Part shown: piece by piece, positions 43,087 through 51,506 of the stretch | Layout of the letters: every line of letters starts with the position of its first letter | How positions within the stretch are numbered: the first letter of the stretch is position 1 | Origin: Microbacterium sp. AB | GTDB lineage: Bacteria > Actinomycetota > Actinomycetes > Actinomycetales > Microbacteriaceae | Assembly: GCF_032878875.1 (NCBI RefSeq) | Contig: NZ_CP118157.1 | Span: forward strand, 2,976,001-3,040,000 | Length of the DNA: 64,000 nt | Direction: 5' to 3' | Made by a program: the position numbers and the translations under genes | The notes under the pieces: model-generated | What the model was told of the DNA's origin: nothing | Databases searched by the model: none | The model's input: the letters and a program-made list of their open reading frames with translations, nothing else

Positions 43087-44054
43087 CAGTAGTGCACCTT
43101 CTTCTCGACGAAACGCATCTGGACCGCGGTGATGGCGATGAGCACGACGAAGAGCACCGTCGCGATCGCCGACGCGTAGCCGGCTCGTCCGTTGACGAAG
43201 CTCTCCAGATACACCTGGTACATCACCGTGGTCGTCGACGAGAGGGGGCCGCCCTGGGTCATCGCCTGGATGACATCGAAGGCCTGCAGCGAGCTCAGCA
43301 GCAGCGTGATGAACAGGAAGAAGGTCGTCGGACCGAGGAGCGGCAGGATCACCGACCGGAGCGTGCGGAGCGTTCCGGCCCCGTCGAGCGCGGCGGCGTC
43401 CTTGACGTCCTGCGGGATCGCCTGGAGTCCTGCGAGATAGATGAGCGCCACATAGCCGAGATTCCGCCAGAGGTAGACGACGACGATCATCACCATCGGC
43501 CAGGGCGGCTCCGTGTACCACTGCGGGCCGTCGACGCCGATGCTCCTCAGCAGCGCGTTCATCGCCCCGTAGCGGGGGTCGAAGATGAACAGCCACAGCA
43601 CGCCGACGGCGAACCCGGAGAGGACGTAGGGCGCGAAGACGATCGTGCGGGCGACGGCGCTGCCGCGAAGACCCTGGTTGAGGAGGAGAGCCGTGCCCAG
43701 CCCGAGCGCCATCGCCCCGCCGACCGTCACGACCCCGAAGACGACCGTCGTCGTCACCACACGCGGCGTGCTGGACGCGGTGAACCACTCGATGTAGTTG
43801 CCGAGGCCGATCTGCCTCGCCACGGGAGAGCCGAGATTCCATTGCAGCGTCGAGTAGTAGACGCTCTGCAGCATCGGGGCGTACACGAAGACGAGGAGCA
43901 GGGCGATGTTCGGCCCCGCGAGCAGCGCGAACCAGGCGAGGTCTCGTCGACGCCTCCGGGTGCGAGGGGGCCTCGACGGGCGAGGAGCGGGTCGCGGGGC
44001 GGGGCGCGCCGGCGCAGGCGGCACGCGCAGGGGCTCGGTGAGGAGAGGAGTCAT
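43086..44054 (-). CDS. ABC transporter permease (UgpA/MalF type)
   Basis: A 322-residue permease, the first gene of the ugp-like operon. A Pro/Arg-rich cytoplasmic N-terminus of about 38 residues precedes six membrane segments. The EAA-like coupling loop is DVKDAAALDGAGTLRTLRSVILPLLGP. Motifs such as YAPMLQSVYYSTLQWN and QAFDVIQAMTQGGPLSSTTTVMYQVY fit the UgpA family. I took ATG 44054; the frame extends upstream to 44306 through unrelated sequence. The ribosome site is weak. Confidence 0.9.
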   Translation of the reverse strand: MTPLLTEPLRVPPAPARPAPRPAPRPSRPPRTRRRRRDLAWFALLAGPNIALLLVFVYAPMLQSVYYSTLQWNLGSPVARQIGLGNYIEWFTASSTPRVVTTTVVFGVVTVGGAMALGLGTALLLNQGLRGSAVARTIVFAPYVLSGFAVGVLWLFIFDPRYGAMNALLRSIGVDGPQWYTEPPWPMVMIVVVYLWRNLGYVALIYLAGLQAIPQDVKDAAALDGAGTLRTLRSVILPLLGPTTFFLFITLLLSSLQAFDVIQAMTQGGPLSSTTTVMYQVYLESFVNGRAGYASAIATVLFVVLIAITAVQMRFVEKKVHY

Positions 44055-44386
44055 CGTCAGGGCACGGCTTTCTTGGCCTCGGGGCGAAGGCGTCGGGACG
44101 AGAAGAAGGGGGAATCGCCCGCATCCGGGCGACTCTCCCGAGGCTATGAGCTGCGCGGGCGTGCTCCCCGCCGTTTCGCAGACGATTGCCGCAGTGTTCG
44201 CCCGGGCTTTCCCTGCGCGTCGCCCGGCCACCGGGAGGCGTCGTCGGGCCGACCAGAGGGGGCCGTATCGGTTCACCGCGACCGAACGGCGCTCACCCCA
44301 CGGCATCGCCGTCAGGCGTGTTCACCGACGCGACCCCTGTGCGTCGCCTCCGGTTCGCCTCAGCCCTTCAGCGCCCCGGCGCCCGC

Positions 44387-44433
44387 TGGCGCCGACGTGC
44401 GCTTCTCACGCGTCAAGACCCCACATCCGCACC
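44387..44433. repeat. Palindromic repeat unit 1 (degenerate)
   Basis: A weaker copy of the unit at 44458-44509. GGCGCCGACGTG and CACATCCGCACC form the arms around TTCTCACGCGTCAAGA. Confidence 0.55.
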
Positions 44434-44457
44434 GATGACCGAGCCCGCCCTACGGCG

Positions 44458-44509
44458 ATTGGTGCCGATGTGGGGTTCTCAGCGCCCAGAACGTCACATC
44501 GGCGCCAAT
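44458..44509. repeat. Palindromic repeat unit 2
   Basis: TTGGTGCCGATGTG and CACATCGGCGCCAA pair as outer arms, TTCT and AGAA as inner arms, with three mismatched bases between them and an eight-base loop. It lies just past the helicase stop and can act as its terminator. Confidence 0.7.
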
Positions 44510-44529
44510 AATGAGCGGAACGCTCGACG

Positions 44530-47034
44530 CTACAGCCGCACGACCTCGGTGACGCGGACGACGGCGGCGCCCTCCTCCGCCGACGCGCCGAGGTCGACCT
44601 CGGCGCGGATGCGCCAGTCGTGGTCGCCCGCGGGGTCGTCGATCGTCTGCTCGACGCGCCAGAGCGCGGGCTCCTCCTCGATGCGGCAGAGCGCGGGCGA
44701 TCGAGACGCCCCGCCCGTCCCGATCGCGTCGTGCTCGACGTAGTACCGGTCGAGCACCGCCGGCCAGTCGACGTCGGGGTCGAGTGCCGCGAGCTCGGCG
44801 TCCTTCTCGAGCGCCGCGAGCTGCACGCGCCGGAACATCTCGTTGCGCACGAGGACCGTGAACGCGCGCCGGTTGACGACGACGGACGGCGGCGCCGGCG
44901 GCACGACGGAGGTCGCGTCGTCGCCGTCGGCGCCCGATGCGAGCGCCTCCCACTCGTCGACGAGGCTCGAGTCGACCTGCCGGACGAGCTCGCCGAGCCA
45001 CTCGATGATGTCGCGCAGCTCCTCCGTCCGAGCCTCGGCGGGGACGGTCTGCCGGATGGCCCGGTACGCGTCGCTGAGATACCGCAGCACGAGCCCCTCG
45101 CTGCGGCCGAGCTGGTACCAGTTCACGAACTCCGCGAACGACATCGCCTGCTCGAACATGTCGCGCACGACCGACTTCGGACGCAGCTCGAAGTCGCGCA
45201 CCCAGGGCTGGCTCGACGCGAACACCTCGAACGACTGCTGGAGCAGGTCGGCGAGCGGCTTGGCGTACGTGACGTCCTCGAGGGCGTTCATCCGCTCCTC
45301 GTACTCGACGCCCTCGCGCTTCATCGCCGCGACGGCCTCGCCGCGCGCCTTGTACTCCTGCTGGGAGAGGACGGCGCGCGGGTCGTCGAGCGTCGCCTCG
45401 ATGACGCTCACGACGTCGAGCGCGTACGATCCCGTGCCGACGCCGTCCGCTCCCCCGTCCGGGTCGAGGAGCTCGATCGCGGCGAGCGCGAAGGGCGACA
45501 GCGGCTGGTTGAGGGCGAAGTTCGGCTGCAGCTCGACGACGAGGCGGATGGCGCCGTGCGCGTCGACCTCGACGATGCCGGCATCGCGCAGCGTGCGGAA
45601 GATCGCCAGGGCCCGGCGCGCGAGCGCGTACTGCCGTGCGCGCGGCTCGTGGTTGTCGAACACGAGCGAGCGGACGTTCTCGAAGACGTCGCCGCCGCGT
45701 CCGATGACGTTGATGAGCATGGCGCTCGTGATCTGCAGCTGCGGCTGCAGCGGCTCCGGCTCGGCGCCGACGAGCTTCTCGAACGTCTGCTCGCTCCACG
45801 AGACGAAGCCCTGCGGCGCCTTCTTCCGCTGCACCCTCTTGCGCTTGACGGGATCGTCGCCGGCCTTCCGCAGCGCCTGGGCGTTCTCGATCTCGTGATC
45901 GGGGGCGAGGACGAGCACGTTGCCGTAGGGGTCGAAGCCCGCCCGGCCCGCCCGTCCCGCGATCTGGTGGAACTCGCGGGCCGAGAGCCGCCGCATCCGC
46001 GTGCCGTCGTACTTCGACAGGGCGGTGATCATGACGGTGCGGATGGGCACGTTGATGCCGACCCCGAGCGTGTCCGTCCCGCAGATGACGCGGAGGAGGC
46101 CGCGCTGGGCGAGCGTCTCGACGAGCCGCCGGTACCGCGGGAGCATCCCGGCGTGATGCACGCCGATGCCGGAGCGGACGAGGCGCGAGAGCGTCTTGCC
46201 GAACGCCGTCGTGAAGCGGAACCCGCCGATGGCCTCGGCGATCTCGTCGCGCTGCGCGCGCGTGGTGACCTTGACGCTCGCGAGCGCCTGCGCCCGTTCC
46301 ATCGCGGCGGCCTGCGAGAAGTGCACGATGTAGACCGGCGTCTCTCGCTCCTCGAGGAGCTTCTCGACCGTCTCGTGCACGGGATGCGTGGAGTACTCGA
46401 AGTGCAGCGGCACGGGACGCTCCGCCCCCGAGACGAGCGTCGTCTGGCGCCCCGTCCGCCGGGACAGGTCGGCCTGGATGGCCGACGTGTCGCCGAGCGT
46501 CGCCGACATGAGGAGGAACTGGGCGCGTGGCAGGAGCAGCAGCGGCACCTGCCACGCCCATCCGCGGTCGGCGTCGCCGTAGTAGTGGAACTCGTCCATC
46601 ACGACCTGGTCGACGTCGGCGTCCGCCCCCTGACGGAGTGCGAGGTTGGCGAGGATCTCCGCTGTGCAGCAGACGATGGGCGCATCCGGGTTGACCGAGG
46701 AGTCGCCCGTGACCATCCCGACGTTCTCGGCGCCGAAGACGTCGACGAGCGCGAAGAACTTCTCGCTCACGAGAGCCTTGATGGGCGCCGTGTAGTAGGT
46801 GCGCCCGCCGCGGGCGAAGGCGGCGGCGTGCGCGGCGACCGCGACGAGCGACTTCCCCGTGCCCGTCGGCGTGGCGAGGACGACGTTGCTGCCCGAGACG
46901 AGCTCGATGACCGCCTCGTCCTGCGCGGCGTACAGCACGAGGCCGCGCCCGGTCGTCCACTCGACGAACGCGTCGTAGAGCGCGTCCGCATCGCCGTCGG
47001 TCGTTCGGATGCGGTCGAGCAGGGAGGAGGCCAT
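44530..47034 (-). CDS. DEAD/DEAH-box helicase, Ski2/HelY-like with DUF3516 tail
   Basis: An 834-residue superfamily 2 helicase. The helicase core has Walker A ATPTGTGKS (54-62), the DEFHYY box (DEVH variant) near 145, LMSATLGD (motif III), and HQIAGRAGRAGFD (motif VI). The region after about 450, with KRKRVQRKKAPQGFVSWSEQTFEKLVG and RVQLAALEKDAELAALDPDVDWPAVLDRYY, is the DUF3516 extension typical of actinobacteria. Ski2-like proteins unwind RNA; the bacterial role is not well defined. The ATG at 47034 is seven bases after CAGACT, without a clear ribosome site. Confidence 0.93.
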   Translation of the reverse strand: MASSLLDRIRTTDGDADALYDAFVEWTTGRGLVLYAAQDEAVIELVSGSNVVLATPTGTGKSLVAVAAHAAAFARGGRTYYTAPIKALVSEKFFALVDVFGAENVGMVTGDSSVNPDAPIVCCTAEILANLALRQGADADVDQVVMDEFHYYGDADRGWAWQVPLLLLPRAQFLLMSATLGDTSAIQADLSRRTGRQTTLVSGAERPVPLHFEYSTHPVHETVEKLLEERETPVYIVHFSQAAAMERAQALASVKVTTRAQRDEIAEAIGGFRFTTAFGKTLSRLVRSGIGVHHAGMLPRYRRLVETLAQRGLLRVICGTDTLGVGINVPIRTVMITALSKYDGTRMRRLSAREFHQIAGRAGRAGFDPYGNVLVLAPDHEIENAQALRKAGDDPVKRKRVQRKKAPQGFVSWSEQTFEKLVGAEPEPLQPQLQITSAMLINVIGRGGDVFENVRSLVFDNHEPRARQYALARRALAIFRTLRDAGIVEVDAHGAIRLVVELQPNFALNQPLSPFALAAIELLDPDGGADGVGTGSYALDVVSVIEATLDDPRAVLSQQEYKARGEAVAAMKREGVEYEERMNALEDVTYAKPLADLLQQSFEVFASSQPWVRDFELRPKSVVRDMFEQAMSFAEFVNWYQLGRSEGLVLRYLSDAYRAIRQTVPAEARTEELRDIIEWLGELVRQVDSSLVDEWEALASGADGDDATSVVPPAPPSVVVNRRAFTVLVRNEMFRRVQLAALEKDAELAALDPDVDWPAVLDRYYVEHDAIGTGGASRSPALCRIEEEPALWRVEQTIDDPAGDHDWRIRAEVDLGASAEEGAAVVRVTEVVRL

Positions 47035-47041
47035 CCCCTCG

Positions 47042-47047
47042 AGTCTG
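47042..47047 (-). promoter_or_regulatory. -10-like box CAGACT for leaderless helicase gene
   Basis: CAGACT on the minus strand, seven bases before the ATG at 47034. Confidence 0.35.
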
Positions 47048-47066
47048 CCCCATCGAGGCCGCCACG

Positions 47067-47200
47067 CCGCCGACGTCTCCCGGGCGATCAGTCGTATCCG
47101 AGGACGACGACCGCCTCGGTGCTCGGAGGCGGCTCGGCCTCTCGCCCCTCGTCCGCGGCCTCGGCGTCGCTCATACGACCGCCGCTGTCTCCCGGGCGAT
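47067..47200. repeat. 22-bp direct repeats flanking a 28-codon ORF
   Basis: The 22 bases at 47067-47088 and at 47179-47200 match at 20 positions (shared GTCTCCCGGGCGAT). The second copy is the 3' end of the threonine aldolase gene, the first lies just past the small ORF. Confidence 0.5.
47088..47174 (-). CDS. Possible 28-residue protein coupled to threonine aldolase
   Basis: A short frame, MSDAEAADEGREAEPP through VVVLGYD, whose ATG overlaps the threonine aldolase stop (ATGA). It is acidic, has no known motif, and is flanked by the repeat described here. It may be a genuine coupled small protein or simply an open frame left by a local duplication. Support is the start-stop overlap only. Confidence 0.25.
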   Translation of the reverse strand: MSDAEAADEGREAEPPPSTEAVVVLGYD

Positions 47201-48244
47201 CGCCGCGACGAAGGCGTCGACGTCCGCCTCGGTCGTGTCGAAGGCGCACATCCAGCGCACCTCGCCCGTCGCCTCGTCCCAGTCGTAGAAGCGGAAGCCC
47301 TCGCGGAGCCGGTCCGCCACGCCGCCGGGCAGGATGGCGAACACGCCGTTCGCCTGCGTCTCGCGCGTGAGGCGCACGCCGCGGATCGATCCGTCCGCGA
47401 GACCCGCCTCGACGCCCGCCCGCAGCCGCTGCGCCATCGCGTTCGCGTGACGGGCGTTGCGCAGCCAGAGGTCGCCGTCGAACAGCGCGAGCAGCTGCGC
47501 CGACACGAACCGCATCTTCGACGCCAGCTGCATGTTGAGCTTGCGGAGATAGGCGAGCCCGGTCGACGCCTCCGGGTTCAGGACGACGATCGCCTCGGCG
47601 AGCATCGCGCCGTTCTTCGTGCCGCCGAGGCTCAGCACGTCGACGCCCGCGTCGCGCGTGAACGCCCGCAGCGGCAGGTCGAGGGCCGCTGCGGCGTTCG
47701 CGATGCGCGCGCCGTCGACGTGCACGTGCATCCCGAGCTCGTGCGCGTGATCGGCGATCGCGCGGATCTCCTCCGGCGTGTACACCGTGCCGAGCTCGGT
47801 CGACTGCGTGATCGACACCGCCAGCGGCTGCGCGCGATGCACGTCGCCCCATCCCCACGCCTCCCTGTCGACGAGCTCGGGCGTGAGCTTGCCGTCCGGC
47901 GTCGGGACGGTCAGCAGCTTGATGCCGCCGATGCGCTCCGGGGCCCCCTGCTCGTCGACGTGGATGTGCGCCGTCGACGCGGCGACGACCCCGCCCCAGC
48001 GCGGCAGCATCGACTGCAGCGCCGTCACGTTGGCGCCCGTGCCGTTGAAGACGGGGAACGCCTCGACGGGCTCGCCGAGGTGCCCGGCGAGCACCTCCTG
48101 GAGGCGGGCGGTGTACGAGTCCTCGCCGTAGGCGACCTGGTGCCCGTCGTTCGCCGCCGCGATCGCGGCGAGCACATCGGGGTGGACGCCCGCGTAGTTG
48201 TCTGAGGCGAATCCACGCGGGGCCGTGTCATGCAGAGGGGTCAC
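47171..48244 (-). CDS. ltaE: Low-specificity L-threonine aldolase
   Basis: A 357-residue PLP enzyme of the beta-eliminating lyase type that splits threonine or allo-threonine to glycine and acetaldehyde. It begins with the family pattern FASDNYAGVHPDVLAAIAAAN, continues through YGEDSYTARLQEVLAGHLG, VFNGTGANVTALQSM, and HVDGARIANAAAAL, and has the PLP-binding Lys at about residue 210 in LSLGGTKNGAMLAEAIV. The start is GTG 48244: TAGGCT lies six bases upstream and no ribosome site exists, so translation is probably leaderless. It is divergent from the YigZ gene. Confidence 0.93.
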   Translation of the reverse strand: MTPLHDTAPRGFASDNYAGVHPDVLAAIAAANDGHQVAYGEDSYTARLQEVLAGHLGEPVEAFPVFNGTGANVTALQSMLPRWGGVVAASTAHIHVDEQGAPERIGGIKLLTVPTPDGKLTPELVDREAWGWGDVHRAQPLAVSITQSTELGTVYTPEEIRAIADHAHELGMHVHVDGARIANAAAALDLPLRAFTRDAGVDVLSLGGTKNGAMLAEAIVVLNPEASTGLAYLRKLNMQLASKMRFVSAQLLALFDGDLWLRNARHANAMAQRLRAGVEAGLADGSIRGVRLTRETQANGVFAILPGGVADRLREGFRFYDWDEATGEVRWMCAFDTTEADVDAFVAAIARETAAVV

Positions 48245-48250
48245 CGTCTC

Positions 48251-48256
48251 AGCCTA
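48251..48256 (-). promoter_or_regulatory. -10 box TAGGCT for leaderless ltaE
   Basis: TAGGCT on the minus strand, six bases before the GTG at 48244; identical to the pheA box. Confidence 0.5.
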
Positions 48257-48401
48257 GGCCGGGGCCGCCCGACACGACGCAGGACGAAAGCCCCACGGTG
48301 ACCCAGCGACCTGCGTGAGCCCGCGGCCCCACACGACGGTCGCGGGAAGATCTCCTGCGTTGTGCACGGCGCCACGGCCTGCCTCCGCGGAGACCCGTCG
48401 G

Positions 48402-48407
48402 TATCCT
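48402..48407 (+). promoter_or_regulatory. -10 box TATCCT for leaderless YigZ gene
   Basis: TATCCT, six bases before the ATG at 48414. Confidence 0.5.
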
Positions 48408-48413
48408 CGACGG

Positions 48414-49061
48414 ATGAGCCGCCGGTATCCCGCAACGATCGCCGCGCCGGTGGACCGCGAGCTCGTGGTCAGGAAGTCGCGCTTCATCGCGCGCCTCTCC
48501 CCCGTCTCGTCGCCGGAGGAGGCCGACGCCGTCATCGCCGCGGTCCGCAAGAGCTCCTGGGACGCACGGCACCACTGCGTCGCGATGGTCACGGGAGTGC
48601 TCGGCGACCAGGCGCGATCGTCCGACGACGGCGAGCCGTCGGGGACGGCCGGCATCCCGATGCTCGAGGTGCTGCGGCGCCGCGAGCTGACCGACGTCGT
48701 CGCGGTCGTGACGCGCTATTTCGGCGGAGTCAAGCTCGGCACGGGCGGCCTCGTCCGCGCCTACTCGACGGCCGTGTCGGAGGCGCTCGACCACGCCGCG
48801 ATCGTGCGTCGGGCGGCGCTCACGCGGATGACCGTCGAGGTGCCGCACACCGACGCCGGCCGCATCGACAACCTGCTGCGCGAGTGGGTGACGACGCACG
48901 GCGCGACGCTCGGCGAGACGGGATACAGCGCCGCGGCGACCTTCGACCTCTGGGTGCCGGAGACGCTCGTTTCTCGGCTCCGCGACGACCTCGCCTCCGC
49001 CTCGTCGGGCGCGCTCGTCCCCGTCGTGGGCGAGGAGCGCATCGTCGACGTCCGCGCGTGA
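48414..49061 (+). CDS. YigZ/IMPACT-family protein
   Basis: A 215-residue member of the UPF0029/IMPACT family. The N-terminal domain holds the signature SRFIARLSPVSSPEEADAVIAAVRK, ARHHCVA, DDGEPSGTAGIPMLEVL and VVAVVTRYFGGVKLGTGGLVRAYSTAV; the C-terminal half is a ferredoxin-like DUF1949 domain. Family members are linked to translation or to factor binding, but no enzymatic activity is established in bacteria. The start is ATG 48414 because the family begins just before this point and a TATCCT box lies six bases ahead. It precedes the sensor kinase gene by 94 bases. Confidence 0.92.
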   Translation: MSRRYPATIAAPVDRELVVRKSRFIARLSPVSSPEEADAVIAAVRKSSWDARHHCVAMVTGVLGDQARSSDDGEPSGTAGIPMLEVLRRRELTDVVAVVTRYFGGVKLGTGGLVRAYSTAVSEALDHAAIVRRAALTRMTVEVPHTDAGRIDNLLREWVTTHGATLGETGYSAAATFDLWVPETLVSRLRDDLASASSGALVPVVGEERIVDVRA

Positions 49062-49155
49062 GGCATGTCCCGATTGGCCCCGGCGCGGGCATCCGCCGTA
49101 TCGTTGAGGCCGAACAGGGATCCGACCCTGCCCGCCCCCGCAGCCGAGGTGACCC

Positions 49156-50859
49156 GTGACGACCGGCCCGGACATCGAGTTCCCCGACGTGCCCCGCTCA
49201 GAGCTCGAGCACGCGATCGAGGACCTGCTCGACAAGGCCCAGCGCGTGCTGCACACGCAGGGGCGTCTCCGCCGGCTGCTGGCCGCGACGCGGTCGGTGG
49301 GCGAGGGTCTCGACCTGCCCGTCGTGCTGAACCGGATCGTCGAGGCCGCCACCGATCTGGTGGGCGCGCGATACGGCGCGCTCGGCGTCATCGGGCCGGA
49401 CGGCGCTCTCGAGGAGTTCTTCCACGTCGGCATCGACGACGAGACGGCCGCGCGCATCGGGGAGCCCCCGCGCGGTCGAGGGATCCTCGGCGCCGTCGTC
49501 GAGGGGGCCGAGCCGGTGCGTCTCGACCGGATCGGCGACGACCCCCGCGCATACGGCTTCCCCGCGCACCATCCGCCCATGGAGGGCTTCCTCGGCGTCC
49601 CGATCGCGATCCGCGGCGAGGTGTACGGGAGCCTCTACCTCGCCGACCGGGAAGACGGCCCGTTCTCCGTCGAGGACGAGGAGCTCCTCACGGCGCTCGC
49701 CGCGTCGGCGGCCGCCGCGATCGACAACGCGCGCCTCTTCGGGCAGGCCGAGCGGCGCCGGCGGTGGGCCGTCGCGTCCGCCGAGACCGCCGCGGCCGTG
49801 CTCGACGCCGACACCGCCGATCCGCTCACCGTCGTGACCGAGACCCTCCTGCACCTCGCCGACGCCGCGGTCGTCGCCCTCCTGACCGCCGCACCCGTCG
49901 GCGGGGTGCGGGTGGACTCGGCGTGGGGCGAGGCGGCCGCGACGCTGGAGGGCCGGCTGCTCGCCGCCGGCACGACGGTCGCCGAAGAGGTCATCGCCGC
50001 GGGAGACGCCCGGGTGTCGGGATCCGGGCCGGTCGCCTCCCTGGGCCCCGGCACGGGGCTCGGGCCGTTCCTGACCGTCCCGATCTCGCTCCCGGGCGGC
50101 GGACGGGCCGCGCTCGCGGTCGCGCGCAGTGCAGGGGGGAGGCAGTTCACGGACGTCGACCTCGACATGGCGATGGAGTTCGCGTCGCACGCGGGCGTCG
50201 CCCTGCAGCTGCACGACGCACGGCGGGTGCGCGAACGCCTGACGCTCCTGGAGGACCGCGAGCGCATCGCCCGGGATCTGCACGACAACGTCATCCAGCG
50301 CCTGTTCGGGGCGGGGATGACGCTGAACGCGCTGGATCCGGGAAGCGTGCCGCCCGAGGTGTCCGGCAAGATCGACACCGTGACGAGGCTGCTGGACGAG
50401 GCGATCGCGGAGATCCGCGCCTCGGTGTTCGCCCTCCGCGAGGTGCCGGCGGAGCGTCCCTCGCTCCGGCAGCGGCTCCTCGACGTGGCGGGCGACGTCG
50501 CCGCGGCGTTCCCGACGCCGGCCAGGGTGCTCTTCGAGGGCGACGTCGACGAGGCGATCCCCGTCGCCGTCCTGCCCGACATCGAGGCCGTCGTGCGCGA
50601 GGGGCTCTCCAACGCCGCACGCCACGCCGCCGCGTCCGAGGTGGCCGTCACGGTCGTCGCCGACGACGAGGGCATCCGCGTGAGCGTGGCCGACGACGGC
50701 ACGGGGGTCGCCGCGCCGAAGAGGTCGAGCGGGCTGGCGAACCTCTCCGCCCGCGCGGCCGCATGGAGCGGCACCAGCTCCCTGCTCCCCCGCGAGGGGG
50801 GCGGGGCCGTGCTGGACTGGCGCATCCCCGCACCGCCGAGAGACAAGGACGACGCATGA
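49156..50859 (+). CDS. GAF-domain sensor histidine kinase, DevS/DosS-like
   Basis: A 567-residue cytoplasmic kinase. It has two GAF domains (about 60-200 and 220-365), a HisKA_3 dimerisation domain with the phospho-accepting His at about residue 376 in ARDLHDNVIQRLFGAGM, and a C-terminal ATPase (EGLSNAARHAAAS; VADDGTGVAAPKRSSGLANL). GAF-A keeps GFPAHHPPMEGFLGVPI, the stretch that carries the heme-ligand His in mycobacterial DosS, so oxygen, NO or CO sensing is plausible. The start is GTG 49156 behind GAGGTG. Its stop overlaps the regulator gene (ATGA). The pair sits next to pyruvate formate-lyase genes. Confidence 0.9.
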   Translation: MTTGPDIEFPDVPRSELEHAIEDLLDKAQRVLHTQGRLRRLLAATRSVGEGLDLPVVLNRIVEAATDLVGARYGALGVIGPDGALEEFFHVGIDDETAARIGEPPRGRGILGAVVEGAEPVRLDRIGDDPRAYGFPAHHPPMEGFLGVPIAIRGEVYGSLYLADREDGPFSVEDEELLTALAASAAAAIDNARLFGQAERRRRWAVASAETAAAVLDADTADPLTVVTETLLHLADAAVVALLTAAPVGGVRVDSAWGEAAATLEGRLLAAGTTVAEEVIAAGDARVSGSGPVASLGPGTGLGPFLTVPISLPGGGRAALAVARSAGGRQFTDVDLDMAMEFASHAGVALQLHDARRVRERLTLLEDRERIARDLHDNVIQRLFGAGMTLNALDPGSVPPEVSGKIDTVTRLLDEAIAEIRASVFALREVPAERPSLRQRLLDVAGDVAAAFPTPARVLFEGDVDEAIPVAVLPDIEAVVREGLSNAARHAAASEVAVTVVADDEGIRVSVADDGTGVAAPKRSSGLANLSARAAAWSGTSSLLPREGGGAVLDWRIPAPPRDKDDA

Positions 50860-51506
50860 TCAGGATCTTCCTCGCCGACGACCACGAGCTCGTCCGCCGG
50901 GGCATCGCGGAGATCCTCGAACGCGAGCCCGACATGACCGTGGTCGGCGAGGCGGGGACGGCGCGCGCCGCCGTCGCGCGCATCGACGCGCTGGAGGTCG
51001 ACGTCGCCGTGCTCGACTACCGCCTTCCGGACGGCACCGGCGTGGGCGTGTGCCGGGAGGTGCGGTCTCGCCGGCCGGCTCTGCCGTGCATCATCCTCAC
51101 CGCCTTCGACGACGAGGCGGCGCTCGACGCCGCCGTGCTCGCGGGGGCGAGCGGATGGCTGCTGAAGGACATCCGGGGTACGGGGCTCGTCGAGGCCGTG
51201 CGCGACGTCGCGGCGGGGCGGCGGCTGATCGGCGACGCCGTGCGGCGCAGGGCGCACGAGCGTCTCGTGCAGCAGCGCGAGGACGACGCCGCCGACCTCA
51301 CCCTCCGGGAGCGGCAGATCCTGGGCCTCATCACCGAGGGGCTCACCAACCGGCAGATCGGCGAGCGACTCGGGATCGCCGAGAAGACCGTGAAGAACTA
51401 CGTCACGGGCCTGCTCGACAAGCTCGGCCTCGAGCGCCGCACCCAGGCCGCGGTGTACGGCATGGCGCACCGCCGGCCCGGTGGGGGGACGGCTCCGGGT
51501 CAGTAG
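50856..51506 (+). CDS. LuxR/NarL-type response regulator, DevR/DosR-like
   Basis: A 216-residue regulator. The receiver domain (1-120) has the acidic pair Asp8-Asp9, the phosphorylated Asp54 in VLDYRLPDG, the Thr in ILTAF and the Lys in GWLLKDI. A LuxR-type helix-turn-helix follows (about 145-210), with LTLRERQILGLITEGLTNRQIGERLGIAEKTVKNYVTGLLDKLGL. The order and the VKNYV recognition helix are those of DevR/DosR. It is coupled to the kinase gene. Its last seven bases overlap the 3' end of the convergent pflA. Likely targets are the two boxes upstream of pflB. Confidence 0.92.
   Translation: MIRIFLADDHELVRRGIAEILEREPDMTVVGEAGTARAAVARIDALEVDVAVLDYRLPDGTGVGVCREVRSRRPALPCIILTAFDDEAALDAAVLAGASGWLLKDIRGTGLVEAVRDVAAGRRLIGDAVRRRAHERLVQQREDDAADLTLRERQILGLITEGLTNRQIGERLGIAEKTVKNYVTGLLDKLGLERRTQAAVYGMAHRRPGGGTAPGQ

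Larger units (their letters stand above)
44055..44529. other. Gene-free spacer upstream of the ugp-like operon
   Basis: These 475 bases hold no gene that I can support. They contain a short GC hairpin near 44113-44131, three GTTCACC-like heptamers (44271, 44291, 44320), and two palindromic repeat units at 44387-44509 abutting the helicase 3' end. Confidence 0.65.
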
